Source: Cercopithifilaria johnstoni (lineage: Eukaryota; Nematoda; Chromadorea; Rhabditida; Onchocercidae). Taken from it: a stretch of 64,000 nucleotides of DNA. The DNA lies in assembly GCA_916381525.1 (NCBI GenBank), contig CAKAEH010000961.1:124001-188000 (forward strand). Reading direction: 5' to 3'. The translations under genes were made by a program, and so were the position numbers. Within the stretch, counting starts at the first letter, position 1, and each line of letters starts with the position of its first letter. The notes under the pieces are model-generated. The model did not search any database, had not been told where the DNA came from, and saw only the letters and a list, made by a program, of their open reading frames with translations. Below are positions 12,501 to 25,923 of this stretch, piece by piece.

Positions 12501-15500
12501 GCTATATTTTTGTTCACGAGAAAAGTAGAATTCCAAGTAGGTTGTTTCTGATTCCTAAAAACTTGCTATGTTTTATTGAGGCGTGTCTTTCCATGATATG
12601 TAACGTAATCATATTCTCACTTTACTACTCGGAGCTCTCATTACATATTTCTTTTCAGAAACAATCGGTAGGGATGTTTTGTCAAATCGATGGACTATGT
12701 ATTATTGTGTATATCAAAAAGAAACGCGAATATTTACAATGATTCCAGTAAATAATACGGCAAGAATGGTTAGTAGGATCTCAGAGTTATGATGCTTTAT
12801 TAATAATTATGGATGAAAAATGATGAAGTTTGAGGATGACTGAGTTCCACTTCACATTTTATTGTGTTGTATTGTATATTTCCCAAAACTCCGGAGTGTT
12901 TTTTTCTTTATCTATACCATGGTAAGATACCCAACAAATACCATGTGGGAAAATGGAACTCGCCCAAGTTACTTATAACAGTAATAGATATAAAAAGTCC
13001 AACATTATTTATCTTTCAGTACATTTTATTACATTCTAAACTGTTCATCGTAAATTAGGTCCGCGTAACAGTCTTTCTCAAATCATGTTTTAATATTTCA
13101 AATATTTCATTCAAATCCCTCAGATTTCCCTCAGTTTTTAATGTTCATTAATTTTTTTTCCATGATTTATCGCTTAAGGATATGAAAGGTGCACTTGGAC
13201 AATCCGTTTCTTTTAAATTGAGAACATGCACTCGAAGGGCTTCAGACAGTATTGACAAAAGGTTTTTTTTTTTCTCTCGAAGTATTAATAACATTTCAAA
13301 TGAAAGTTGTGAAAATGATAGTATTGCAATAAATCATTAAAGCATTTTGTACATCTTAGTTTCTATGTAAAATCACTTTCCAGATTTTGCTTTGACATCT
13401 TAGCAATGGATCGTACTGAGCAAATGACGTTACAAGCACTATCCGAAGAAGATCGCCGACAATGGCTTGATGCTATGGACGGAAGAGAGCCCGTAAGATT
13501 TTATATCGTTTGACAATTTATATTCATAAAATACTGATTTCAAAGATTTTTTTTATTTCACTTTATTAATAGAGTTACGATTTCACTGTATAAATGGAAT
13601 ATATAAGTTTCTCTTTATGCACATTTCTCAAAAACAGCGCAATGACGAGACAGATTTCAGGTATACTCACCCGGAGCAGGACCGACATCAAATTGTCTTG
13701 GAAGTAAGCGCTTTTTATAGCAATGGGCAAAATTGCATTTGCGTAATTCTGAGTTTCCATTTTTTTTCTTTTTTGATCGTGTCTTTGGTGCATATTTGTT
13801 TACTAAAACTCACATAGTCACATTTTGCAAAAATTTCATAACCTCAAAATTTTTTATTAGTGATTAGATTTATTGTCTGCAGTCTTTTTTTCCGGACTTA
13901 TCAGTGATATATTATCAAAAATTTTGGACAAAACTTAATATTCCGACATTACATCTTTTGATATCATTGCTATATATTAAGCACTTGATAAAGGTTTAGT
14001 AATTTCACTGATTAAATGATTTAGTCCAACCATTGATAACATGATAAGGCGTTGCAGATTACATATATGTATTGTGACTGGTCTTGTCCAGTTGCTTCTT
14101 GCTAAATTTTACATCTTTTTTCTTTTCTAATTTTCTAGCCTATTTTAGTTTTTTATTTTTCTAGATCTTCGAAGTAATTATTGAAGGATGACTTTTTTGA
14201 TTATCAACTTAAGGATCTCAGAAAGATCATACGATTTTTAGAGGAAAAATTAGGAATTTCAATTTTGTGCTAGTTTTTATGTGTTATGGTGGCTTGTTAC
14301 TCCGGATTTTTTATGATCTTGCTGCTTATGCTATTTTTAAAGTTATTTTTTAATGATGACGAACCGGTGGTAAAAGAATGAATAGAAGTACTATCATTAG
14401 CTTTAGCAGCGTATTCATTACATGGTGTTTACTTTGTCATATCCCGCTGCATCGATCGAAAATTGTAAATATTTGTGCTTTTGTGTCCGTTGAGATGACC
14501 TGAATCATTTTCATATATATAATATACACATTTTTTTGAATTACATGACAACGGTCATGTTTTAGGGTTACTTGCAAGAAAATATATCTTTGAAAATACT
14601 TTTCTGATTTAATAAGGTAGAATTTAAGAAGCATCTATACATGATAAGAGTTATACAGAGTACTAAATTTGCTGGGCAGCTTGCACTTTTCGAAAAAAAA
14701 TCCAGGAAGCCAGTTAACTGCTGTTTTTCAGAGAGGATGAGTACATTGGTTTGTTTCTCTCCATTTAAGTTTACTGTGAAAGAGATAAGTTTCAGTAGGA
14801 TTTCAAATATATTGCGAAATGATATTTCATTTCTGGCTCTTTTAGAAAAGTCTTCAAAAATTGTTTAAAATTGCTTAGATGTGAAATATTGTTATTTCTT
14901 AGTGTGGATTTGAATATCCAATAATTGTGGTGTCTAAGCGTACATGGTTTATCTCATTTGTGGCTGGAATGTTGACTTTATGCCATAAATCAATGTCATG
15001 AAGAATTGCTTTCTATGGCAATAATTCGTTTGACTATTGCTACCCGCAATAATAACAAGAGAGAACCTATGCACAGATAGTGATAGAAGTTGATCACCAT
15101 CTGGTCATTAGTTCAGCCTCCTATTAATTATGAGGATTTGGAACTAAGATTTTATGCACAGAATAAAGTTTGAAAGGAAATTAAAGTCTTCAAATTAGGA
15201 TGAATTTATTATAAAATAACGCACTTCCTTTAATGTGCAAGAAATTTATTCCGAGAGCAGTTCTTGTCTTGTGATAAATGACAAAAGAGTTGGAATGAGT
15301 AATATTAGAAGAGCGTGAAAAGGGAGAGAAGAAATTGTTAACGTTGCTATTATAGCAGTCACGACTATTGAAGAAAAACTTTGAGAATGATGATAATTTC
15401 AAGTCTTGGAGGATGGGGAATAGAGTTTTTCTTTTTTTGCTTCGTTAAACAGTTGTCAAATTCCATTAACAGTAAATGAAACAAGACATCTTTTAGTTAT

Positions 15501-18500
15501 TTTGCCGTTAATTATAAGTAAGATTTGTTATACAAGTTCATATACCTCGTTCATTAATATACGAACATTTGGGAAGCATTAGGTTGCTTCCCAAATGTTC
15601 GTATATTAATCAAAAAGATAATGTGCCTCTCGTTGATTGACCGAGGGACACATTATCTTTTTGAGCTAGAATATTGCTAAAAGCTTTGTTAGCAAACATA
15701 GAATAATTTGAAATAATGCTAGGAGTGTTTTATTTCTATATAAATATACAAACAACAAATAACTACATGAGATCATGGATTTAACTCATTCTTGGACTAA
15801 TAGCAAAAATCAACGTTTAAATTTATTAAGTCTGTATGACTAGCTGCTAGTTTTTATTTATAGTTTATCTTTCTGATCTGAATGTTATAGTTGCTTGGTT
15901 CTAGAAAGTAACGGCCCTTACCAAAAAACAGTTTTGTAATGACAGAGAGAATTAAATAAAAGCATAAAGGTATCTTTTTCAAAAAAGTAATAGTGCGATC
16001 TGCTGCTAAATTTCAAGAGTACTGATGCACAGATGGCTTTGCCTCGTATTCTCCTGAATTTTATTGCTTAAAATCTTCCATTTGAAAATTTCATTTGCTC
16101 GAGGGTTGTTGTTTTTTTGAAAAGGAGGGATTTTTTTTGCAATTCTATCAGCCTAATAACTCAGAATGCCATCGGTACGGGCTTGTTGTTGTTTTATATA
16201 AATGAGTTAGTAAATATCTTCAATAGTAGTAAGTTATTTCGGGCACAGTAACGAAACCTCAGAAAGGCATGATGTTATTCCGAAATGTTTTTGAAATGTT
16301 TTTAAAAAGTGCGTACCCACTTATCCAAGAGATTCACTTTCATTCACATATTTATCATGCTGATCTTTATGGTTGATGTCATTTGCAAACATATACAAAT
16401 ATAAAACGGAGGAGGAGCAAAAGGAAGAATTAGAGAAAGGGAGAAATTCAATATTTCTTATGGGCTTAAATTTTAAAGGAATTAGAAGATCCAAAAAGAT
16501 AGACTGAAAATATATCCATTGCTTATTAGACTTTTTCCCTTTAGGCGTCATTGGTTTCAGTTCGTATGAAAATCCCAGCAGCAGAAACAGCAGCACTACT
16601 TCATTGATGATGTTTTCATAAGCAATGAAATTTATGTTTAATTTCTCATTCTTCTGAACATTATTTCTCACCATTCCAAGTCATTCAAATATTATCATTT
16701 CCTGTTTCGTTAAACATTTTCTATGCGCCCTTCATTCACAGAGTATACCCAATCATCGGGTATCACTAATGATCTCAATCGTGCCTCAACAGCTTACAAT
16801 TTGACGAGAGGTTTGAGAGCCGTATATTGCGGTAGTGCATTTCTGCCAGCATTTGTATTGGACGAATGTCATGGTATCTTTTCTGTAGGCTTTCTTCTAA
16901 GCTGTTTTTATTAAAATTTTTCCCTAAGATTTGATTTCGACTGAATATATATTGTTGGAAAATTTGCAGCAGCTCTCAATGATGATGGTTTCGATTTTGT
17001 ACGGAAATGTATAGAAGCAATAGAAGAAAAAGGTTTGTGAATTTTGGAAGAGAGCAATTAATTCAAAATTTAAATAAAATATAAATTAAAGAATTTTGGC
17101 AAGTGTTTCAATATTAAATTATTAAACTTGAAATTATATTTTCAAGTGTAAAACTGTGACATCTAGATGATAAATAAACTGATAAACTTCATTTTCAAAG
17201 GCGTTTCGATTTAATTACAATTGCTTGTGATTGAGAAGGTAAGTTATTATTACACGATGATTGGCAACAGTTCCTCGAATTATGACACCTTGCGAGTTTA
17301 ATTTGGCTGCGATGAATTTTAATCTTGAAATTTAGCGTTAGGAATGAAGAAATTGTAACTATTAAAGTTTGGTCCTTTGTCTCATATTATGCCAACTTGT
17401 TCACTTTTTGATTGATTGAAATGAGAGTAGGAAATGAAATGAATGACATTTTTACGGTGGTAATATTTATTTAATGCTCAAGCTCACATGCTTCAACTAT
17501 TGCGGTAGACATTGAGACTAATTAAACTTTTACAAATTCATGGTCTTAGCTTAACATCTGTGTTTTCTATCCAATCATTTATTTTACCTTTCCTTTGCCA
17601 ATTAATTACATGTTTTCAAGTGGTAGAGGCACTTTTCCTTACGAGAAATACAATTCTTTTTTTTTGCTGTTGCATTTTTTCATTTTTCCTCGTTTTCAAA
17701 TTGAAGAATAGTGTAAACTAAATAAGTATTATTGCAAGCGGAGAACTTCAAATTTTGTAATTAATAAAATATCTGCAAATGCTTGTGAAGTCTTGGATCG
17801 TAAGTCCTGACTTTTTCATAATATACTGTTGTCAGAAATGACAAAAGCTCTATGTATCGGAAGGCTTTGGTTTAAGATATTTTTTTATTCATTATGTGCA
17901 AAATTTATCAATAAATGGCGTAAAAAAGATCGTGAATCAAATTTTCAATACAAATTTAAACAGTAAGCATGTGGAAATGACATTTGCACAACTCACAATG
18001 TATCAGACCAATAAGGAAAAATTTTTTTGCTGGTTTCTGAAGCTAGCCAAAGTCTTAAAGTACGGGAGATTTCCAGATTAAAGAATTTGCAGCTACTTAC
18101 TGTTCAATTTTCAGTTCTTCCTCGCCACTTTCTCGTCTTTCAGTGAATTGAGGGGTGCAAACATGAAAATAAATTTTTGCAATACATTTCTACAAAGGGA
18201 TGGTCAGATCTTACAACTCTAGATAGAGCTAATTTTATTTTTTTTAAGGAATACGCGAGCAAGGGTTATATCGAAATTGTGGTGTTACATCAAAAGTGCA
18301 AAAGTTAATGCAAATTGGATTGGATAGACGGCGTTCCGTACATGACAAACTTAGTTTTGCTGATAATGAATGGGAAATTAAAACTTTGTCAAGCGCTCTT
18401 AAAACTTTTTTAAGGTATGTATTTTCTGGAATGTATGTAAGATAATCCTTTAAAGACAGCAAGAAAAATCACCGTCGCTCAAATAATGCTTTTTACAATT

Positions 18501-21500
18501 TCTGTGATTAAGGACCTACCTTGGAACCGCCTGAACTCTGCATTTGCAACATTACGATTCAGTCACGCTTTACGATTTTTTTCTTTATTTGATCGTATTT
18601 TACATGAAAACACTGTTTTGATGATTTTAAAATAAAATATTGAAACTGATAGAGCCATGTTTTCCCGCAACCATCGAATATTTAACATCGTGAAATTGGA
18701 ATCTCGATACTTAATTTCTCACCAGTTATCCAAGAGTTAGTGAAGTAATTTCCTTGATTCAGCCTTGTATAATTATAACACTGCTATGATCACTTTTATC
18801 CGTTCTGGATAACTTCCAAAACTGTATTTTGCAGGAATTTACCGGAACCACTGATGACGTTTAACTTACATCCTCATTTTATCAATGCTGCCAAAATGGA
18901 TTCTGAGACGCGTGTCTCTTGTATTCACTATTTTGTTTATAAATTACCGCAAATACATTTCGATATGTTGCAAATTATTATCGAGCACCTTCGGAAGTAA
19001 ATTCATAAAGAGATAAAAAAAAAAAGATTCTTTTTTAATTTAAAAAAACTAAATTTAATAAATGGAATTATGGGATTTGGTTCAAGTAATATAACATGTA
19101 TGTGTGGTCTAATTTTTGGAAAAATTGAGAAGATACTGTAATGCCTGACTTAACAATTTTTATATTTCCAATCCACTTTCGGTTTTCCTCCATGTTTCTT
19201 TTTTTTGAATTTCAGAGTAGCAGATCGTTCCAGTGAGAATCTCATGACGGTAGGTAATCTCGGTGTTTGTTTTGGGCCAACATTGCTGAGGCCAAAAGAG
19301 GAAACAATGGCAGCTATTATGGATATCAAATTTTGTAACGTGGTTGTCGAAGTGCTCATTGCAAATTATGATCTCGTTAGCACTTTTACTATTTATAACT
19401 ATATAACATAATAAAAACAAAGTTTTATACTACGATCAAATTTTCGGACTAGAGAACTAAACGTAGAAGATTCAAGAAAGTAATACATGCTTTAAAAGTT
19501 GCCAAAAGCAGAGGAAGAAGAGACGATAAAAGCAGGAAAATGATAGAATTCAGTTAGGGAATTGTTAAGATAAATAACTACTGGAAGCAAAAGTTTTGAC
19601 ACTTCTCTAAATACTACTCGTTTGTTTGATTTGACAAAAACGAAAAAAAGACATGAGAAATTTCAAGTCATTACATGAATAATGAATGATTTTCTTAACC
19701 ATTTATTGTGGTCGGAAATTTACTTGTCTTCTCATCATAAAATTACTTCTGTTTTTCAAGCACTGTGACTATTTCGCAAAATTATTGGAGGATTTGTTTG
19801 TTAAAATTGAACTAATTTTGAATTTTGTTTTTTGCAGATATTTAAAAATAAGCCAATAGAAATTGATAATATTCCTTGTATATCGAAAGCTAATGACCAG
19901 GAAGAATTGGTAAGTGAAAGCGCTTCTTTTGGAGAGACTAGCGCTACCCCTTGTATTGCTTTTTCAAAACAGCAGGCTCTACCAATCTCTCAGGAAGAGA
20001 AGAGGTAATCCATCTGTGCTGCTTTTTCTCTTTCCTCTAAATATAGTCTCGTAAAAAAGTGAGCGTAGAAAGTATGTTTGAATTTCAATAATTGTCATTG
20101 AATCAGAACATGAAAGAAAATTAAATTAGTTTGAGAACATGTTTCATTGATTATAAAAACCAATGGATGTCGCTCATCGCCTCAGCAGCTACACGTGAAA
20201 GAAAGTGATTATTAAGGCAATCTATGTAATGTAATGTGTGACTATTAAATTGAATTAAATTGGATTTTGATAAATTATCAGAAAATGTATTTAAAAACAA
20301 TTTAATGAATATATTTTGATAAAGGAAGTGGCAGCATGTAAGTAATGTTGCAGGCTGCAAGCTGATGATATATCAAGTTTCAACAGGCGTCCACAAACGA
20401 TTGCCAGTCCAATCAAGTGTCAACGCCCTCCCCCTATTTACGACCGAGTGCCATGTTCCTATGCCGATAGCAATAATGGTTTCTTTTTATTTATCATTTG
20501 TTAATATATTTTGTAGGATTAAATCTTTTCGTAAATTACGTCTCGCACATAAGAAAAATCTGCTGTTACAGTCTATTGTTGTCAACCTTATATTATTTTG
20601 AAGTGTAAAAAGGTATATGGTTTTTTAATCTTCAGTAAAACTAATAAGAACACGTTTCGTACGCGTGCTGCTGAATCATTAATAACAATTATTTGCATGG
20701 CAATGTCAATAGAAAAATACCTCCTATATATAAACTGTGAATATGCAGAACGAGAACTGATTGTTAAATATTCTAATTTGCGTTTGCTTTCTGGATTATA
20801 ATAACGGATTTTGAAGATTTAAATATGAACTCATCGAATCGTTCGATGTTAGCATACGGTAAACCGAGTACATCTGCTGGATCATCTCCTGTCACACCAA
20901 TAACTAGTAATAGTCTAACTTGTTCGGCTTCAACACTTACGCAGAGTACCGCAAAGTCTCAAGTCAGACAACCTTCACATGGATCCTCTACTGAACATGC
21001 GCGGTTTCTTCTCTAGCGTTGATTTTTGTTTTATTACATAATGCACGATGTAGGGTTTAAGGGTGTTCTTTTTCATTTTATCAGTAGACGATAGTTTATA
21101 TAACAGAAAGTATTACAATAAAAATTGTAATACTAGTAAATTAAGGATCTTTCGATCGGGAAGATTAGTAAGAGACTGTGAAGGGTCCTCTTCTGTTATT
21201 AACGACTAATAAACCTTAATTAATAGTTTATATTATAATGGCAAATAACTGTTTTCCTTTATATTCTAACAAACATTTATTAAAATATCTTTATTTATGT
21301 TTAAAATCCAAATTTTAGAGGTACAGCGGAACGTGAATGTCGAACACGTATTGGGAAAAAATATGCGGAAAGTTGGGAGTCATTGAATTCAGCAGTCACT
21401 GGTTCAGATCCATCAGCGAGTGAACGATTTCATAATCATCCTAAAACTGCGCAGGAACCGCAATCTACCACCTCTAGGGGTGCACTTCCTTTTCGTATGT

Positions 21501-24473
21501 TGAAAGGTTAAAATTCCTTTACCATGAAAGTTATTTGTTGAATTCTGATTTGGTATAAAAGCTGTAACTGTTTTTTATAAAATTGTGAATTGCAGAAAGG
21601 AAATCGGAATCTTTTTTTAAATAAGGCGAAGTAATATAGAAATTGTTTTTAAAATAGGATTTATGGGTGAAGAAACAGCTTTCATTAAAAGTTAAATAAG
21701 CAATCTTATGATTATTGGAGTTTATACTAATTAGCTAGCGGAAATAAAAGTCCGTAAATAATGAAAACGGCTTATAAAATATCAAATAGTCAGCAGAATT
21801 CAAATTAATGATAACCGTAATAGACAGTTGTGAAATATCACGATAACGGGAATAGTTGAATCATTACAGTGCAGTGCATTTATCACCACTATTGCATTAT
21901 ACTATTACATTTAAATTTCCAAAACTAAACGATTTCAACATCTTTAAATCGAGCTAGTGGTTTGCAATCACACATTTGTTTTGAGTAGGAATTTTAAAAT
22001 TCACTGTTAAGATTTTTAGCATTGAATTTAAGGGAAATTGTTATTTGTATTTTCAACAAATTGAAAATAAGGTGCCAGGTATTAAGAACAGAGATCAAAA
22101 CATTGTTGAAAAATAAAAACAAAATAAAACAAAATGAGAAATTAGGGAAAATCATTGTTGTTGACATTTGATGCCATCTTCTGACGCTGTTTACGCGCCC
22201 GAGGTTTTGGATTCCCTTGGGCTTCAGTTTTGAGTCCTAAATAAGTGAGGCATTATCTGTTATCAATCTTCCTAAGCATGCTGTTTGCATACCTATTAGA
22301 TGTTTTGAAGCATAGTTTGTGTATTTGATTTCTTAGGTTCTTTTTCATGCCTAAGAAACGGCGAGAACTATTTCAACTGCGGTTTTCACTGAGTAAAATA
22401 AATCTGTATTCATTTCTGTTATCAGTATTCATGATTTCAGCCAAATTGAGTACATCGTACGCCCCAGCATATAATTCCTTTTCATCTGAATCGTAAGTTT
22501 ATAATTTTTGAAATTTTTGCTGATTGTGATTTTGCGCTTTTTACATGGCTTGATCCTTTCTTGTTTACGTCTGCTTGTGTCTGTGTGCGTATAAGTTTTG
22601 TTATCCTTTTTTCCATTAAATATTTTGCGTAATAATTTTTTTCGTTGCTGAATTGAGCATGATGTATTGACTCAGCGCTTGTTTTTTGCGACTAATGATT
22701 ACAAAAATTTTTTAGATTATTGTGTAAATATTAGAAATTATGAAGATACTGTGTCATTTATAGTATTCTGCTTACGCTTCAATTTATGCATGTTCATTCT
22801 TAACGTGAATAACTTTTATTACTTTTCAATATAATATTAGAAACAAGATAACATAACTTTTTCTCTGCTTTATTTGCTTTTCCACTGCTTTAAAGTTTTA
22901 TTTGCTAGTTTTTCACGCTGAAGCAAAATAAGTTAAATAAATTTCCACATTTCGCTCACCATTTCAGCTCCATCACAGCTCATAACTTTTCCACCAAGGC
23001 CAATAATGAACGTCGTAAAATATCAGCTTTGCCCATGTCAAAATATCAGCATCACGAATTATCGCGGCCATCCAAAAAATTGCCAAACTGCGGGAATGCG
23101 GCTCTTGATTCTGTCACGGGTGATATTGGTATTTGTGGTGATATCGCTATTGGTACCGAAGTACTTCCCAGTGAGCTCAGGGTTCCACCATTATTCACGT
23201 ATACTCATACTTTAGGAGCATTGCAGCCAAGGTATTAAAAGTCGCCTTTAAGCTAGGTGCAACACTTCGTCAGCTTTTTGTATCATATTTTTGTGATATT
23301 TTGATAATTTTGAAATTTCCAATTGAAACAGAAAATTTGCATGCTTCATTTTTTTTCTTAGGATTTTTATATTAATCAAAGCAGTTCAGAAGTCAATGAA
23401 ATAACTGGCCGATCTCGTCACCTTTTTATGCATGTCTTTCCGCCCTTTTCTTTTAACACTTAAAGTTTGATAAGGAGGGATTAAACTTATACTGATCACT
23501 TCACCTTTAAATTAAAAAAGTTATGAAAAGATTTAATAATAATACTAAAGAAATTAAAATTGTCTTATTGTCCTTTTTTCTTCATACTGATTTCTGTAGT
23601 TTCTAGCAGTATTAAATTTTAAACATTATTTATCACGATGATTGATTAGCCAATATTTATATAGAACTTTTAGAAGCACAACTGCAATGTATGTTTATAA
23701 TGTAAGATATGGACTTTGCAAAGTGATAGCAAAAAGTAGCGATCATGAACTGATATAAAAAACTTATTGTTACTCATTTTTTTATGAATCTAAAAATTTC
23801 CAGTCGGCGAGTGAAAACACTTTATGCATGCACAGCAGGTCACAATACCGAATTATCCTTTCAGCCTGGACAAATTATTACTAACGGCTAGTTTTTTCTT
23901 AAAATTATATTTGCTGCTGATTAAGTAGTACATCTATTCTATTCTAGAGCTACTTTTCTATCGCAGATACATGTTTGTAATGTTTCTGACTTTAGACCAG
24001 ATGTATTTTGATGTAAATTTCTTAATACTATTAGTAATAACTCGCATAAGCTTGTGAGATAGATATGTATTTGCAACAGTCCTACATCTTCATCAACACG
24101 ATAGTTTAAAATGATCCTTTTTCTATAGATTATATGACTGTATGACTAGAGCACACTATGCATATGAATATCCTAAAATAAATTGATATGAGACTTTCTG
24201 AAATAAATTCAGTTTTAAGCATAGTTTCATAGCCAATACGGACTGGCTGATTTCAAATCTCCTTTTTAGTACGGCATGCAGTTTAATCTTTGTTCAAAAA
24301 TATGTAGAGTAATATGTAGAGCTCTTTGATCTTTGTAACTTTAACTTTCTTTAGCAAAATCTTAGGTTCAATCCTTTACAGTTTATGAATCAAAAGAAGA
24401 TGGTTGGCTGATTGGAACTTTAAACGGAAAAACTGGTCTCATCCCAGCGAATTACGTCGAACCACTTCCCTAA
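9541..24473 (+). CDS. graf: GRAF-type Rho GTPase-activating protein (BAR-PH-RhoGAP-SH3)
   Basis: Exons: 9541-9694, 10164-10259, 10619-10746, 11007-11090, 11423-11600, 11749-11810, 12001-12081, 12434-12536, 12659-12768, 13179-13261, 13384-13492, 13661-13703, 16742-16873, 16970-17032, 18249-18414, 18835-18996, 19216-19375, 19838-20004, 20387-20478, 20817-21003, 21319-21494, 22441-22492, 22968-23231, 23804-23886, 24382-24473. The sum is 3,027 nt, giving 1,008 aa. The family (GRAF/oligophrenin, ARHGAP26/10/42) senses or bends membrane through its BAR domain and switches off Rho/Cdc42 GTPases. The N-terminus LEFADCLSDSP aligns with vertebrate GRAF starts, fixing the ATG. The order is BAR (residues 1-260), PH (about 265-395, ending SEEDRRQWLDAM), RhoGAP (about 455-620, arginine finger Arg484 in GLYRNCG), a Ser/Pro/Thr-rich linker, and a C-terminal SH3 (GWLIGTLNGKTGLIPANYVE). 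Exon 13 adds about 44 residues between PH and RhoGAP; its phase fits but homology is unclear. Several acceptors end AAG rather than CAG. The last intron begins with GC. Confidence 0.92.
15553..15663. repeat. Two abutting long hairpins in GRAF intron 12
   Basis: Hairpin 1 (15553-15610) has perfect 26-nt arms (15553-15578 and 15585-15610) around a 6-nt loop TTAGGT. Hairpin 2 (15611-15663) starts at the very next base with 22-nt arms (15611-15632 and 15642-15663, two mismatches) around a 9-nt loop. Both sit in the 3-kb intron between the PH-encoding and RhoGAP-encoding exons. No terminal inverted repeats or target duplication frame the pair, and no coding capacity is present. Confidence 0.85.
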
Positions 24474-25923
24474 TTTGACATTCTTATTGTTGTTGCATTA
24501 TCCTTTTTGTTTGCTCTCGCTCCGTCTGTAGTCCTTAAATAGCAAAATAAATTTCCACCAGACATATAATCGAGCATTAGGATTGATATACGTTTCTGCT
24601 TCTTCTGCTTTCTAATTAGCAAGTTTATATTGCAAAGATTTATTTATTACAATCTAATTCCTCACTCTATTTTTTATTTGCTTCAAATTTATTTCGAGCT
24701 CAAAATTTATGTAGAACAGGTAATTTCGCGATAAAAATGAGCTCGTCAAAAAGGAGAATTTCTACAGATGCAAATATCTTTTGTGAGTTTCCAGAGATTT
24801 TCTAATGATTTCAACTTAACCGTGGTGAGATGTGAGATTTATATTCCATTTTAGTCTCAATAAATTATGAACTTTTTGGTCTCACTGATACATCTTTTCC
24901 TGTGGTGTTGACTGCCGATTAGTAACAAATAGTGTAGAAAATATCGCCACGGATTTGTAGTGCACTGTGATGTACATAGAGTTCCCAACAAAGGACATTG
25001 GAATACTTTATAGATTAAAAAAGATGAATGCACATAGTTTGCAATGTAGCAAAATGATTCAGGGAAATGCCGGAATTATTGCCAGATTGCGGATATTCCT
25101 TGATCGGCTACTTGTTGTAAACAAGAAGTTGAACAGTCATATGCACCTGTATTCCCATTTTCAATATCATGTTAAATCTGTTCGTCTATGCTCTTTTCAT
25201 TTGAAGTATATTTATTACTCTCTTTTTTGTGTTATTAGTTCTCGTCCGTTGTCATTTTATTGTTTTTTTTTCACTTGATATTTGACGTGTATTTCCTGCT
25301 TTACTATTTTTTAAATTCCAGATATAAATATGAAATTATCTCGCATATGTATAATAATGTACTTCTTATCTGTAAATCATGCTATCTCTCTCCATCTCTT
25401 TATGGGTTTGTTTCCATGTATAAATACAGTTTTAATACAATCTCCTGTTATTTACCATTTATATAACCTCCTACCCACATATTTCCTTCACGATGGTATA
25501 CTAATTCCATTTTATTTTTGCTAATTTGAAGGAAGCTAAACTGCGGAACGAATCAGCACAACATATTCCTGTTCCGAAGAACGCAATTCCTTTTTAATAC
25601 GATCACTTACTTCACCCAACTTGCTTCATGAATATATATTGCTTGCGCTACAAACTTCATCACAACACTTCCTCCACAGACAACTATTTGGAAAATTTTC
25701 ACAAATTTCCAAAGATCTACTATTCTTCTTATAGCAGAACAATTGCCCTAAGCACTCGCCAATATTGTCCTAAAATGAATGAATGTGAATCAAACACTGT
25801 TATGTCTAAGATCAGTTAACTGTTTGGTAAGGTAGGCAAATAATTGCAAGAAATTTAGTAATCATATCAGTAGAACAATGCAATGGAATTATTTCAACTG
25901 ACGCATGTCAACCAGTTAACAGT
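24474..25923. other. Convergent intergenic region (GRAF / S9 peptidase)
   Basis: About 1.45 kb between two stop codons that face each other. It should carry both 3' UTRs. The open frames inside (for example 24967-25278) are composition-driven, have no splice context and resemble nothing I recognise. Apart from the AATAAA at 24546 I see no further feature. Confidence 0.6.
24546..24551 (+). terminator. Poly(A) signal for the GRAF-type gene
   Basis: A canonical AATAAA lies 73 nt after the stop codon of the last exon, at a suitable distance for cleavage shortly downstream. Inferred from position; no transcript seen. Confidence 0.55.

Noticed and set aside
24967..25278. 103-codon frame between GRAF and the S9 peptidase
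   Set aside because: Lies in the expected 3' UTR interval; odd residue mix, no splice signals, no homology recognised.
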